Origin: Paulinella micropora
Lineage: Eukaryota; Cercozoa; Imbricatea; Euglyphida
Direction: 5' to 3'
DNA: 22,636 nucleotides
Assembly (NCBI GenBank): GCA_009731375.1
Contig: BJOX01000237.1
Location: 502,749-525,384 of the forward strand
The notes beneath the pieces were generated by a model that searched no databases, was not told where the DNA came from, and saw only the letters and a list, made by a program, of their open reading frames with translations. The translations under genes were made by a program, and so were the position numbers. Of the stretch, positions 1-12,905 are shown piece by piece (position 1 is the first letter of the stretch; the number at the start of each line of letters is the position of its first letter).

Positions 1-203
1 GTAGCTCACAACATATCCCGTGATCCGGGCCTTGTGGACTGTACCGTAGACCTGTGCGGTCATACATCGGACTCCACTCCCCATCTCCATCGCCTCTGTG
101 GCTGACCTCATACACCTTGTCAGTGGACAAGTCTTCCATCTCCACCGTGGACACCAACGCCGATACTTCTGAGTTAAACTCTAGCCTAGAGAGGCTATCA
201 GCG
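1..203 (-). mobile_element. Fragment of a second Ty3/Gypsy pol copy
   Basis: Seen: these 203 bases repeat positions 1583-1785 in the same orientation, with only a few differences: a 2-base insertion near 65, a C/G change near 80 and a 2-base deletion near 103. The matching segment encodes the end of RNase H and the linker before integrase. The two indels break the reading frame, so this copy is non-coding. It ends exactly at a 10-base gap. Inference: it belongs to another, decayed copy of the same element placed next to this one by tandem or nested insertion, or by a scaffold join. Confidence 0.85.
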
Positions 204-213
204 NNNNNNNNNN
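204..213. other. Assembly gap (10 N)
   Basis: A run of ten N. It truncates the C-terminus of the Pol frame. The open frame that seems to run on through the gap to about 181 does so by chance, because the sequence left of the gap is the RNase H/linker segment read in a different frame. Confidence 0.99.
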
Positions 214-3200
214 TTGATAAGGTCCTTTCCAGTGAGTGAACAGCTTAGAACTGACTCCTTTCGGGACTTGAGGATGGTACAATAGTACAATATCCCCGAC
301 CTGGAACTTGATCTGATCCAAGTGCGCTTGTCGCACCCCTTCAGCATCAGTCTTTCGGCGCTCCGCCTCTCTATGCGCCCTGACTATTTGTTCCGCCTCC
401 ATCTTCACTCTAAGTCTCATCCCAAACAACTCATCCGCATCCGCCCAAGTGTCTTTTGGGTGAAGGAGCGAAGTCGGGATATCAGGCTCACGCCCATATA
501 CTAACTGATATGGCGAGATTGAGCTCTTCGAGCCTCCTAACGCCGTAGAGGGTAGACAGTTCATTGCAAACGCAAATGATGGTGCTGCCTCGACCCATGC
601 TCTTTGATTCTCCTTCTTCGTGCAATACATCTTTAGCGAGGCTTTGAGGGGTCTGTGTACCCGCTCGATTTTCCCATTTGCTCGCGGGTTATAGGCAGTA
701 ACATATTGCCATTTCATCCCGTAATACTTAGATAGTTTGTCGATGACCTCGTTATTAAAGTCCGAGCCTCGATCAGAACATATCTTTCTTGGTACTCCGA
801 TCTGTGAGATGATCCTATCGATCAGCGCCTCGGCCGTCGTCTTGCCGGTAACGTCTTTGACAGGGATGATCCACACATAGTTGGTGGCTCTGTCAATAGC
901 CGTAAGGAGGTATTTGTAACCATCCTTCGATTCTGGGAAAGGTCCCACATGATCAATGTGTATAAACTCAAACATCCCCGCATGAAGAGGAAATTCGCCA
1001 ATCAGGCCGAAATTTGCCTTCAGTGGTGTTTTGTTTATCTTGCACGGGATGCATGCATCCACCGCCTGATCTATCTCCTCCTTCATCTTCTTCCACCAGA
1101 ATCGCCTCGCTACGAACATATGAGTTCGTTGTCGACCCGGATGCGCCAAAAGTGGGCAATTGTGGGCTGCGACAAATATAAATCGTCTCAGACTCTCCGG
1201 TACCCAAAGGGTCCATTTGTCCGGCTGTGACGCATAGCGACCGTGAAGGCCCTTGTACCACAGTAGACCATCTCTCCATCCCATCTCCTTCATCTGATCT
1301 TTGATCGCTTTCGTCATCCGTAGCTCATCCGGGTTCTGATATAACTGTATCAGTTCTTTAAACTCCGGATCTTGAGCCTGTTGTTGCCTCCATGCGGTAG
1401 GCGAGGCTATATGGATAGTACCATCTTCTAGCCGTACCCCGATTCTTTCCGGGTCATCGTCTAGGTCACTTCTCCGCTCTTGAGGAGGCTCCGCATAAAC
1501 TTCCTGCGTCTCCTCTTCCTCTCTTATGTTCGCCTTCGCATTCTCATATACCTCATAGGACCACTCAGCGTCCTCCTGGGTATGTAGCTCACAACATATC
1601 CCGTGATCCGGGCCTTGTGGACTGTACCGTAGACCTGTGCGGTCATATCGGACTCCACTCGCCATCTCCATCGCCTCAATGTGGCTGACCTCATACACCT
1701 TGTCAGTGGACAAGTCTTCCATCTCCACCGTGGACACCAACGCCGATACTTCTGAGTTAAACTCTAGCCTAGAGAGGCTATCAGCGACCACATTTCGCTT
1801 TCCCGGTAGATGGACCATTGTAAAATCGAAACAAGACAAGAACGCTTGCCACCGCGCCAGCCGTCCCGTCTGTTCATGATTCATCAACCATAACAGGTTA
1901 TGATGATCAGTTCTGACAGTAAATTGAGGTCCTCCCCACAAATACTCTCTGAGCCTCTTGAGGGCCCATACTACCGCCAACGCCTCTCTTTGCCTTGTGC
2001 AATAGTTTCTCTCCGCCGCACACAACTTCCTACTAATAAACATGATTGGGCGTAATTTCTTCTCCTCATCCTCTTGTTGTAATACAGCCCCAATCGCAAA
2101 CTTAGATGCGTCTGTATCGACTACGAATTGTTTCGTAAAGTCGGGCATCGTTAACACCAGTCCTCCGTCTTTCGGGTCTTTGTAAATGAGATCTTTGAGC
2201 GCATGAAACGCTTGCAAAGCCTCTTCGTCCCACTTCTCAAAGTCTCCAAAATCTATCATTTTCTCCACTTTAGCCCGTGTTGCACCCCAATCGGGTATAA
2301 ACTGGCTATAGTATTGCGCCATCGCAAGGAATGAGTGCAATTCAGTGCGGTTCTTCGGTATCGGTCGATTCATAATCTCCTCCCTCTTCTCTTTGGATAT
2401 CGAGACTCGATTATGGGAGATCTCGTACCCTAAGTATGTCACACTCGTCTTGGCAAGTTGACACTTCTTTAGATTGCACTTCAGGCCAAAAGCTCCGATG
2501 CGCCTGAATATATCGGACAAATGATCGATATGCTCCTCCATTGTGTTAGAGTATACGATAATGTCATCGATATAGCAAAATGCATATTCTCCCGCCTTCT
2601 GTCCCCGCCTTCTCATAAAGCCACCGTCAGACAAATCATCGTACTGACTGCTCAACATCTTCTGCATCGCCTTCTGGAAAAGTCCTGGGGCTTGCTTGAG
2701 GCCCATCGGAAGCACTTTCCATTGGTATATTTCCATACCCACCACAAACGCCGTCAGCCATCTGGACTTTTCCTCCAGTGGTATCTGCCAGAAGCCATTC
2801 TTAAGGTCAATGACCGAATAGAATTTTGCATTCCGCAGTACTCTCCTTCCTTCTTCTAATGTCGGGAGAGGATTTCTCTCTTCCTCCAGCACCTTGTTAA
2901 CACGAGCATAGTTAACTGTCAGGCGCCATTCTCCTCCTGGCTTCGGCACTATTCTCGGTTGTGAGACTATTGAGGATGTTGATCTCTCAATAAAGTCCTC
3001 ATTGAGCAGCTGTCTTGCTAGCTCCTCCGCTATCTTCGCCTCATGTATACTCAAATTCGCCCTTCGTGGTGCCGGTGACGGCTCCGCACCCGGTATTTTG
3101 TAAATAACCGCAGTGAAATCTTCAGGCTTGACACCACCTGCATGTGGAGGGTCAAAAATTTCCTTGTTCGCCTCTAATTTGGCTTTTAAAAGCTCCTTCT

Positions 3201-5049
3201 CCTTCTCCGTGCCTACTCCTTCTTCCAATATTTTCCGCGCCGCCTCTTGAAAATCTTCATCAGACATCTGCTTATGTTGCTTGAGGGGTTCTCTGTCCTC
3301 CTCCAAGCCTAAGTCCTCTTCCGAGACATCATCTAGGCCCGTCTTTTCATACGTGACCGTGTCCGGCTCATCATCTTTACCGAGCTCCACCAGCATGTCA
3401 ATGAGTCTCGCGTATTGCAAAGGAGCTTTACGGGTGTAAAAACCATCAAAGCATGTGAATGCTTGCGGTATCAATTTCAACTTGTCGAGGTCTCTGAGCT
3501 TCCGCTTGTATGCACTGCTCTGCTCACGAGTTCCCATACGACAAGCCACCACTAGCTGTTGCTTGCGAGAGGGTACCGGTATAGGATGATCAATAAGCCG
3601 GTCCCTTATTTCCTGCGCCCATATCGCCTTCTCATTATATGGCAGGATAATAGTATACGGCTTATTATTTTCGAATAAAGTCCGTAAGCATTTCTTCACT
3701 TCAGACAGTGAACGCGGCCACGTGGGCTCGTCACCCCAGAAATCAGTAATAAAACTTTTAATAGTTTCTGGTGGAGTATCCGGGATTCGCCCCGTTCTCC
3801 TTGGTACAAACGCCTCCCTTTTTTCTTCTCCTACTTTCGCATGGAAACAGTATCCGTTAGTAATATGGACATCTGTTCCTACTCCTTCCGCGAATCTCGC
3901 CAACGACGGGCTTCTTTGTGCGACACATATAATCTCCTCCTTTCGCTTCTCGATTAAGTCATCAATAGACTTTTTGTCCCAATGGCATGTCGGAACTGTG
4001 ACAGTGCACACTTGGGATTCCCAATTGTCGGTCCAGGACAGTTCATCCGGTCTTACGACATGGGGGTGAACGTACACCTCAAGTGCCTCATGTGCGATGG
4101 CCATCTTTTTGTGATCCGTCGCTAGACTCAGCTCATAAGCCTCATAAGAGTCAGTAGCGTTGAAGGGATCAATATCGTTCTCTTCTCCTCTTTTTACTCC
4201 ATATATCACTCGCCGTGCGGCGCAATCAATCACAGCCCCCATCGTAGCCAATTGGTCATACGATAGTAATATTGACCCGTGGTAACCGGGGACGACATAG
4301 AGGTCCATACGGTATACTCGTGCGGATTTCAATTTAAAGGTCAGTGTGATGATTCCCGTGATATCCGTCCGGCTGCTCACTCCTTTGAGAGTGCCCGTTG
4401 ACTTTTTCATATTTCCGTCCACCCAGTCCCGGTATCGATTAAAAAACTTCCGGCCGACAATATTAATATTCGCCATCGTATCATTACCAACTTTTAATAT
4501 TATCTTCGATGTTTCACAATAAAGTTCCGTATAACACAGAGCATCGGGCCTGTGTATATTGGCTGCGAGAACAAGAACTTTACGTTCCAAATTTTGGAGT
4601 CTTGTCTCTAAGTTTTTCAACTCCTCCTTCTTCTCCTCCTGCTTCACCTCATTAACATTTTTATTATTCTGCGGTACTGGTGCGTTTACTATTTGAGCGA
4701 CATTGTCTTGTGGTACTTGAGTACACACATTGTCTTTTTGCTCGCCACCCGCCGCGACCGTAGACATTGAGTCTGTTCGTGGTTGTTTGCTTGGCCGAGG
4801 CGATACGTCTGCCATTGGCCTCCTCGCCTCCATCGCAAGTCTCGCCTTCCTATTTGCATCAGTTATCATTGGTAACCGTGCTGTATGAACGGGTATGAGA
4901 CTACCTTGGGGCTGCAGTCTCTGTGTACCCACATCTTTGTTTTCACATAGAGGAAGCGTTGGCCCAGTCTGCACAACAGCATTAGAAAGCACTGTGACTT
5001 TAGGGTTAAACTTCACAGTCTTCTCCTTCCTCTTTTCTCCCCCTTCCAG
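214..5049 (-). CDS. pol: Ty3/Gypsy Pol polyprotein (protease-like, RT, RNase H, integrase), 3' truncated
   Basis: Residues are numbered from the GTG codon at 5016. A linker with a charged helix (about 125-150) precedes a retropepsin-like region (about 170-272). Reverse transcriptase spans about 640-865, with the VIDLKNGFWQIPL block and catalytic YIDD at 815-818 (near 2574). RNase H spans about 960-1085, with DTDAS, RTDHHN and the ADSLSRL end motif. The integrase zinc site is H1285, H1292, C1322, C1325. The integrase catalytic triad is D1355, D1415, E1451, that is D,D35E, and a GPY/F-type end (HWKGPY) runs into the gap. The frame is the same as Gag and follows its TGA after 11 codons to a GTG. 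The first ATG is about 50 codons further on, so readthrough of the stop is a more natural route than separate initiation. The extreme C-terminus, including any chromodomain, is missing. Confidence 0.95.
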
Positions 5050-5055
5050 TCATTC
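5044..5055 (-). promoter_or_regulatory. Candidate stop-codon readthrough site between Gag and Pol
   Basis: Gag ends in TGA at 5052-5050 (minus strand) and the next codon is CTG. Pol continues in the same frame with no further stop and no early ATG. UGA followed by CU is a context known to favour readthrough (UGA-CUA is the strongest form). Gammaretroviruses make Gag-Pol by in-frame stop suppression, whereas most Ty3/Gypsy elements use frameshifting or a single frame. That the site is used is inference. A recent nonsense mutation in a once continuous Gag-Pol frame would look the same. Confidence 0.5.
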
Positions 5056-7746
5056 CACCACCTCGAAACGATTACCTTGAGTAGTGTCCGGGTAGGATGA
5101 CGTATCGGTCTCCGAGGCAGTGTTGTAGGCCTGAGCTCGACCGAAATTTGGGTTGGAGCTTGCCCACGAGCCTCCTCCTCCTCTGGGTGGGGGGGCTGGA
5201 GCTCGAACAGCTCTCCCTCCATAAGGGGTATATCCCCGACCTCCTCCTCTTCCTCTCTGAGGGGTTCCCTGCCACCTCGAGGCTCCTCTCCATGTTCCTC
5301 GTCCTCGTCCTCCTCCTCCTCCTCCTCCTCCTCCTCCTGCTCCTGCTCCTCCTTCTCGTCCTCTTTGAGAGGCCTTTAAGTTCTTTTGTCTCTCCCTTTC
5401 CTCCTTCTTCTCCTTCATCCTCTTCATGTAGGTAATGATTGCCTCTCGTAACTCCTCATCATCACACATATTGGCATACCAACCTTCGTTCACAGCGGCA
5501 ATCTGAAGCATATTGAAAAGGCCCGGTTCCTTGCCTTCCGTCCTGCTCAGAAAATTTGCCCTTGCTGTTGGGTTCTGCCTATCATGATTGAAAGAGCAGT
5601 CTCTGTTCTCCATCTGTGCCTTACACTGCAAGCCCGCGAACCACCTCCAACATGCGGTCTTCAGGTCTGGCTCTCTCTGTCTCTTCCAACCGGCAACTCT
5701 GTTTGTGTACGTGGCTTGTGCGCCAACAGGTACACCGCCTGCCTGTGCCGTATGTGCCTCCGTGAGCGAGTCCATGTTTGAGCATGCACTCATCACTTCT
5801 TGAAACAGTGCTGACGGAGCAACGCTTTGAACCGTATTTTCGAACACGTGTGTCTCGAGGAAGTTCTTGGACTTCACTGAGCTAAACGTCGAGCATTGTT
5901 GTATGAGCTGAGTAAGCTTACTCGGGTTAACTGTGTGTAACGCCGAAAAGAAATAGAGGATGATCGACTTGCGGCCATAGAATAGCCCATAGGAGGAAAC
6001 TACCTCCGTAAGGGTCGCCGCCAAGCCAACAGCACTCCTCAAACTCATCGCCACTGTCTCAAAGATTTCAAATCCTATGAGAGTACCAGTGCAGAGATGC
6101 TGGTATCCATGAGATTGAAAATATGAAATGAGTGTGGCCACCGCCAGTTCACACTGAGCGTCTAGGCCTGTTGCATTGTTTCTCTTAATCTCCTCCTTCT
6201 TTCTCAAAAACTTGTACTGTGTCAGATCAAATCCCTCCGAGACTAGAGATTGGTCAAAAACAGTAACAAGGGCCTCGTATTCCTGCGTTTCGTCGCAAGG
6301 AAAAGCCTTCATGCAGGCATTGATCTCTTTGAGCTTGCTCAAAAGCGAAGCATCAGAGTCTTTGTCTGAGCTCGTCTTGGCATATAGCATGAGACTTGCC
6401 ACTCCTCCTTTCTTCCCCTTGAAGGCATTTATGATGTTCTGTCTGTCCTTCTTCTCCGTGTTTGTGACCACCACCGTAGTTGAGCCCGAGGGTGCAGGGG
6501 CTGGTGGGGCAGGAGCTGGTGGGGTCAAATATGTCGGAGGGTGTGTCTTTGCACCACTCACTTTTGCTTTCATTCTTTCCAGTCTCATCGTCTTCTCGAA
6601 CTCCTCATTCTCTTTCGCCTTCTTCTTCTCAGATATCACCAGCTTTTGAGCATGAGTGATAAAGGCCACCAATTCAGAAGCAGATCTGAGAAAATTATAT
6701 TTCTCCACATATTGGTCAACACCTGCTTTGTTGGCGACCGGTGGTGCGTTACTAAGTGATTTAAGGACAGAGTGATCCTTGGTAGGAATCCATCTCTTCC
6801 ATGCCTCCTTGTGCAGTAACGCACCCATCAACAGTCTGATCTTGGTCAGAACTCTGTCGGTCTTCTCTAACTCATCAATCACAGGATGAGTTTCTCCTGC
6901 TGCCTTAATGCTTTTTTCCATCTCTGCCTTCCCCTCCTCCAAGGCCTTTATTTCCATTGTAAAAAAATGAAATATGCCACTCGAGTTTTTCGAACCCAGA
7001 TTGGTCTTCATTTTTGTTACATCGACTGCCTCCTGACCAGTCGCGAGGAATCTGGCCGTTGCTCTTGGGTTTGTGTACTGGAGGTAACCCTCACATCGTG
7101 GGCCGTATGTACGTTCCCAAATCAGGGTTTGAGTGTACACCCCAAAGATAGCATCGAGTAATTCAAGGTGGGTGTGTGTGTCCCCAAACTTGATATGCTG
7201 TATCTTCTTTCTCTCTTCTGGATCAGAGACCAGTTTGCCGAGGAGCTGTGCTGTGTTTGATAATAGGATATAGACATCCTTTTTAGCACGACTTTTCTCT
7301 CTTCTTTGATCCTGAGGGATCCACACATAGGTATCCTTCTCTACCCCCATCTTGTTATCAAACTCTTCTTTAGTGAGGTCATAGTGGTCTTGCACCCACT
7401 GTTGTTCCTCCACTGTGATCTCCTCTCCATCACTATGAATCAAGTCGATCATTTTTCGTCCTCCTCCTCCCGTGTAGGCAGGTGGTAAGGGATTACCATA
7501 TGCTCCTCCTCCTCCCGTCTCTTCTTGTTCAAATCCTCCTTCATCTTCGTCTCCTCCATATCTTCCTTCATCATCCCAGCCCTCTTCTACTCCTCCTCCT
7601 ACTCCTTCATCTCCTCCTCCTCCTTCATTCAATCCTCCTCCTCCTCCTTCATTCAATCCTCTTCCTCCTCCTTCTCCTGCTTCTTCTTCTTCTCTTCTTT
7701 GTACTGCCTCCGAGAATTCACTCACTTCGGCGATCTCTGTCGACAT
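5050..7746 (-). CDS. gag: Ty3/Gypsy Gag-like polyprotein with CCCH zinc finger and RG-rich tail
   Basis: An 898-residue frame starting at a true ATG (7746). Residues 1-100 are Glu/Gly-rich and low in complexity, encoded by CTC/TCC-rich DNA on the plus strand. Residues 100-690 hold a largely helical core with a charged coiled-coil-like stretch (about 370-395) and a Pro/Ala linker (402-420). Residues 699-721 contain C-x8-C-x8-C-x3-H, a CCCH-type zinc finger, in place of the usual CCHC knuckle. Residues 796-858 are rich in Gly and RG/RGG motifs, which suggests RNA binding. The Gag assignment rests on position directly before Pol, the shared frame, and a nucleic-acid-binding C-terminus. I do not recognise a capsid fold by eye. 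The length is large for a Gag. Confidence 0.85.
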   Translation of the reverse strand: MSTEIAEVSEFSEAVQRREEEEAGEGGGRGLNEGGGGGLNEGGGGDEGVGGGVEEGWDDEGRYGGDEDEGGFEQEETGGGGAYGNPLPPAYTGGGGRKMIDLIHSDGEEITVEEQQWVQDHYDLTKEEFDNKMGVEKDTYVWIPQDQRREKSRAKKDVYILLSNTAQLLGKLVSDPEERKKIQHIKFGDTHTHLELLDAIFGVYTQTLIWERTYGPRCEGYLQYTNPRATARFLATGQEAVDVTKMKTNLGSKNSSGIFHFFTMEIKALEEGKAEMEKSIKAAGETHPVIDELEKTDRVLTKIRLLMGALLHKEAWKRWIPTKDHSVLKSLSNAPPVANKAGVDQYVEKYNFLRSASELVAFITHAQKLVISEKKKAKENEEFEKTMRLERMKAKVSGAKTHPPTYLTPPAPAPPAPAPSGSTTVVVTNTEKKDRQNIINAFKGKKGGVASLMLYAKTSSDKDSDASLLSKLKEINACMKAFPCDETQEYEALVTVFDQSLVSEGFDLTQYKFLRKKEEIKRNNATGLDAQCELAVATLISYFQSHGYQHLCTGTLIGFEIFETVAMSLRSAVGLAATLTEVVSSYGLFYGRKSIILYFFSALHTVNPSKLTQLIQQCSTFSSVKSKNFLETHVFENTVQSVAPSALFQEVMSACSNMDSLTEAHTAQAGGVPVGAQATYTNRVAGWKRQREPDLKTACWRWFAGLQCKAQMENRDCSFNHDRQNPTARANFLSRTEGKEPGLFNMLQIAAVNEGWYANMCDDEELREAIITYMKRMKEKKEERERQKNLKASQRGREGGAGAGGGGGGGGGGRGRGTWRGASRWQGTPQRGRGGGRGYTPYGGRAVRAPAPPPRGGGGSWASSNPNFGRAQAYNTASETDTSSYPDTTQGNRFEVVE
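5584..5652 (-). other. CCCH zinc finger coding segment in Gag
   Basis: Gag residues C699, C708, C717 and H721 give C-x8-C-x8-C-x3-H. This is close to the cellular RNA-binding CCCH form (C-x8-C-x5-C-x3-H), with a longer second spacer. Lys and Arg flank it. A CX2CX4HX4C knuckle is not seen anywhere in this Gag. Confidence 0.65.
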
Positions 7747-8453
7747 GATGTCGTAGTAGTGATCAACAGGAAGACAGTGTCAGCTCCTATGTTTGGTTTT
7801 TGTTCGTTTGTGTTCTGTTCCTCCTTTAGTCGATTGACTAGTGAAGAGAGAAACTAATAGAGAGGGTAGAGTGAGATTCCCTGTCCTCTATGAAACACTG
7901 TTTGTATGTTTGTTTTTGTTTGAGAAAAATAGTCTTTGAGACTTTCTCCGATTTCTTGTTCTCCTTACTCAGATTACTTTCTCCTCCTTCTTTTCTATAT
8001 TGTATCTAGTATGAGGCACTTGGACCTACACACAGATAGTAATAGAGAAGCTAGAAAAGCTCTCCTTGAGAAGTCGACAGTCGGTCGGATAGGTTCTCAG
8101 ACCTACCTTTAGAAAACGATCAGAGATTTGCAAAAATACTCTGACGTATGTGAGATAATGCAGATAAATGCACAGACTAGAAGGGTAGAGTGTTGCGCTC
8201 CTGTCCCTATGCTTGTTTGTGTTTTGTGTGTGTTCCTTCACTCTTCTGTCCACCTCCTTCTTCTTGGTCTCTGTGCGAGAACAGCAAGAACGACAGAGAG
8301 TTTGTATCTGATGTCTCCTTGTGAGCACACAGATATGGATTGGGCTAGAGGGTACGAGACACCTGCTTGAGACCAATCAAATTATTTGTTTTGTGAAAGA
8401 GTTATGAGGGAGCTGTGTTGGAGTATTTGTTTTCGTCTGACGTCCCCGTGTGA
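7747..8453. other. Non-coding stretch upstream of gag: leader, possible 5' LTR
   Basis: No credible gene on either strand. Relative to the retroelement this is where the leader, primer-binding site and 5' LTR should lie. I could not find a second LTR copy in the window to compare with, nor a convincing tRNA-complementary primer site. A decamer GGGTAGAGTG occurs at 7864-7873 and 8183-8192, each followed by similar pyrimidine-rich sequence, which hints at an internal diverged repeat. The right edge of the element is unknown and lies somewhere before the piggyBac remnant. Confidence 0.4.
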
Positions 8454-8754
8454 GACAGGTCAGTGAAAATTCACTCTGTTGCCTGTGTGGCAAAGCAGAA
8501 AGAAATCACCCTAGTGATGTGGACTCCAAATGTAATGCCCCCAACGATAGCTCGTAAAAAGTCGGTAATACAACCAAACACAGTCCTCAAGAATGAGAAT
8601 GATGTCTCGTTGTATTCGCTCAGTGAAGCCAAAAAGGAAAACGGCAACAGACCAGGAATAAAATGGCATCAGGTCCAATCCGGACAAATAATACTGAAAA
8701 ACAAGCTGGTGCACCTGTCACCAGGAAAAGGTATTTTTACAGGCTATCCGGGGG
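8454..8754 (+). pseudogene. Possible upstream part of the piggyBac-like transposase, frame-shifted
   Basis: An open frame from 8454 (a stop lies at 8451) to 8771, in a different frame from the clear piggyBac segment that follows. It contains a MPPTIARKKSV stretch that loosely resembles the linker before the last part of piggyBac transposases, but the match is weak. Between 8731 and 8767 there is a 37-base segment beginning GTATTT and ending CTACAG. Removing it would bring this frame exactly into the transposase frame. Either a very short intron or a frameshift in a dead copy is possible. The N-terminal half expected of the family (several hundred residues) is not visible further upstream. Confidence 0.35.
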
Positions 8755-9531
8755 GTGATACCTACAGTTAAAGATGGGGTTGCACTGCTTGCTGTGAACC
8801 AAAATGATCACAATATGCAACAAATTATCGCTACGTGTGGCACAACTTTGGCAGGTAAACCACGACATGTGCGTTTCAGCAAGAATGATACCTTTGTTGC
8901 GCGGTGTGAAGTCGTCGCGAAGTATTACGAATGTTTCAACGCAGTCGATAGATTCAATTCTTTGCGACAGGGGTCGGGATGCATGAATCTCAATGTCTCA
9001 GTTCGTTCCTGGCAGGATGCAGATTTTCTGATTTTATTGGATTTCATAATGACCAATGCGTACCTGCACTTCCTTCGATTCAGTGGAACACCTCATGCTA
9101 CCTACCTCCGAGCAAAAGGCACCACCAGACCAACCTTTTTCAAAAATTTGGTTGCAGACAGGCTCCTCAAAAAGAAAATCTCAGCAGATGTGGACTGGAG
9201 CATGTTGATCACGCAGTCTGAGAACCTCCGAGGCCCAGATCCCAGCCAACCACACATGGTGTTGGCCCAATATCCTTTGGTTGACATGGCCGATGCATTG
9301 AAACGCAAAGCGGGATCAGGAAGCAACTTCCACCAGGCCACTCAGAGGTCCAAACGTAGGCGTTGCACTGTGTGCAAACATGTCCAAGGTAGCAGCAGTA
9401 GCATTCTCACATCTTTTTATTGCAAAATGTGCGGTCCACATATGGCGTTGTGTGGCACCAAAGGCAGAGGGTGCCACGCCTGGCATATTAAGCATGGAGA
9501 TCCGAGAAAACATAACAAAGGTTTTGTGTAA
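8755..9531 (+). pseudogene. piggyBac-family transposase, C-terminal part
   Basis: Frame of 258 codons, with the last in-frame stop upstream at 8695. There is no ATG here (the first codon is GTG), so this is not a complete eukaryotic gene. It shows the end of the DDE_Tnp_1_7 catalytic domain: KDGVALLAVN, then VVAKYYECFNAVDRFNSLRQ, then a tryptophan-containing helix and NAYLHFLRF. Asp65 in NAVD fits the third catalytic Asp of the family, while the nearby second Asp of the VDxxDQ signature is Asn68. The C-terminal cysteine-rich zinc domain follows a basic KRRR run: C204, C207, C223, C226, C233, C240, H241, H244. Only the C-terminal half is seen, so I call it a remnant. A domesticated or intron-split gene is an alternative. 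Confidence 0.8.
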
Positions 9532-11125
<1,594 letters not shown>

Positions 11126-11423
11126 AGTTAATCTCATCACTTACTCCACGGAGCGAACCAAGGCCACTTGAGGTGTCACTGACCCTCCCTTGGGCTTGGT
11201 TTTTTTTGAAATGGGTGCCATCTGTCGACAGACAGAGAATTAGGGGATGGTGTGGGTGTGCTGGGCCCGTGGTGGGGTGCCTTATGTGTGCCTAGCCATA
11301 CGCCTATAAGTCACATGCCGAAATAGCGACGGGAAGCACAATCCTGTTCCCTCAGGGTGCCCTTTCTCGCTTGTTGAGCCCGGAATAAAACCCACAGTGC
11401 TCTGTCGGTTTATACTAGACTGT
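11126..11423. other. Spacer between the two repeated blocks
   Basis: Unique sequence with no supported gene. It contains AATAAA near 11383. At its right edge is the inverted repeat GACTGT/ACAGTC (about 11419-11433), which overlaps the start of copy B. Confidence 0.6.
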
Positions 11424-11670
11424 CGAACAGTCTCGAAACTCCATCTGCTTACTGGGCCCTCTGTAATGGAGGTGGGAGCTCGTTCTGCAAGGGGCGCTTA
11501 TGGAACGAGCCCTGGCCCCGCCTGGTACTAGGGAGCTTTGGTATCGCCTGTATCAGTCCCTTCCGTGCAAACATCACGGCTTAGCTGGGCATCGGGTTAA
11601 TACTTTACCCACAGACTTCCTTGGTTGACGAAATCAGAAGCTCCTTTTTTCTGACATTAGTCGATATCTC

Positions 11671-11673
<3 letters not shown>
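11424..11673. repeat. Repeated unique block, copy B (250 bp)
   Basis: Second copy of 10864-11125, lacking 12 bases. It ends at GATATCTCATC and passes directly into (TATC)n, so the microsatellite begins exactly where similarity to copy A stops. Confidence 0.9.

Positions 11674-12905
<1,232 letters not shown>

Larger units (their letters stand above)
214..7746 (-). mobile_element. Ty3/Gypsy-type LTR retrotransposon, internal region
   Basis: Gag (5050-7746) is followed in the same frame by Pol with the order protease-like, RT, RNase H, integrase. That order is the Ty3/Gypsy (Metaviridae-like) one, because integrase lies after RNase H. Both frames are long and free of internal stops apart from the single Gag terminator, so the copy is young or was recently functional. 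No pair of LTRs can be shown: the 3' side is cut by the gap at 204-213, and the 5' LTR and primer-binding site were not identified in 7747-8453. No envelope-like frame is present. Confidence 0.93.

Noticed and set aside
181-213. C-terminal end of Pol beyond the gap
   Set aside because: Left of the gap lies a copy of the RNase H/linker region read out of its natural frame. The open frame across the N run is accidental.
5097-7857. Plus-strand open frames opposite gag (poly-Leu and poly-Ser rich)
   Set aside because: Antisense shadows of the Gly/Glu-rich Gag coding sequence and its CTC-rich DNA.
8026-8376. Open frames of about 80-116 codons on both strands between gag and the piggyBac remnant
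   Set aside because: No recognisable domains, overlapping on opposite strands, and lying where non-coding leader or LTR sequence is expected.
7747-8453. Five-prime LTR of the retroelement
   Set aside because: No second LTR in the window to compare with, no clear primer-binding site and no certain TG..CA ends, so only a possible location is given.
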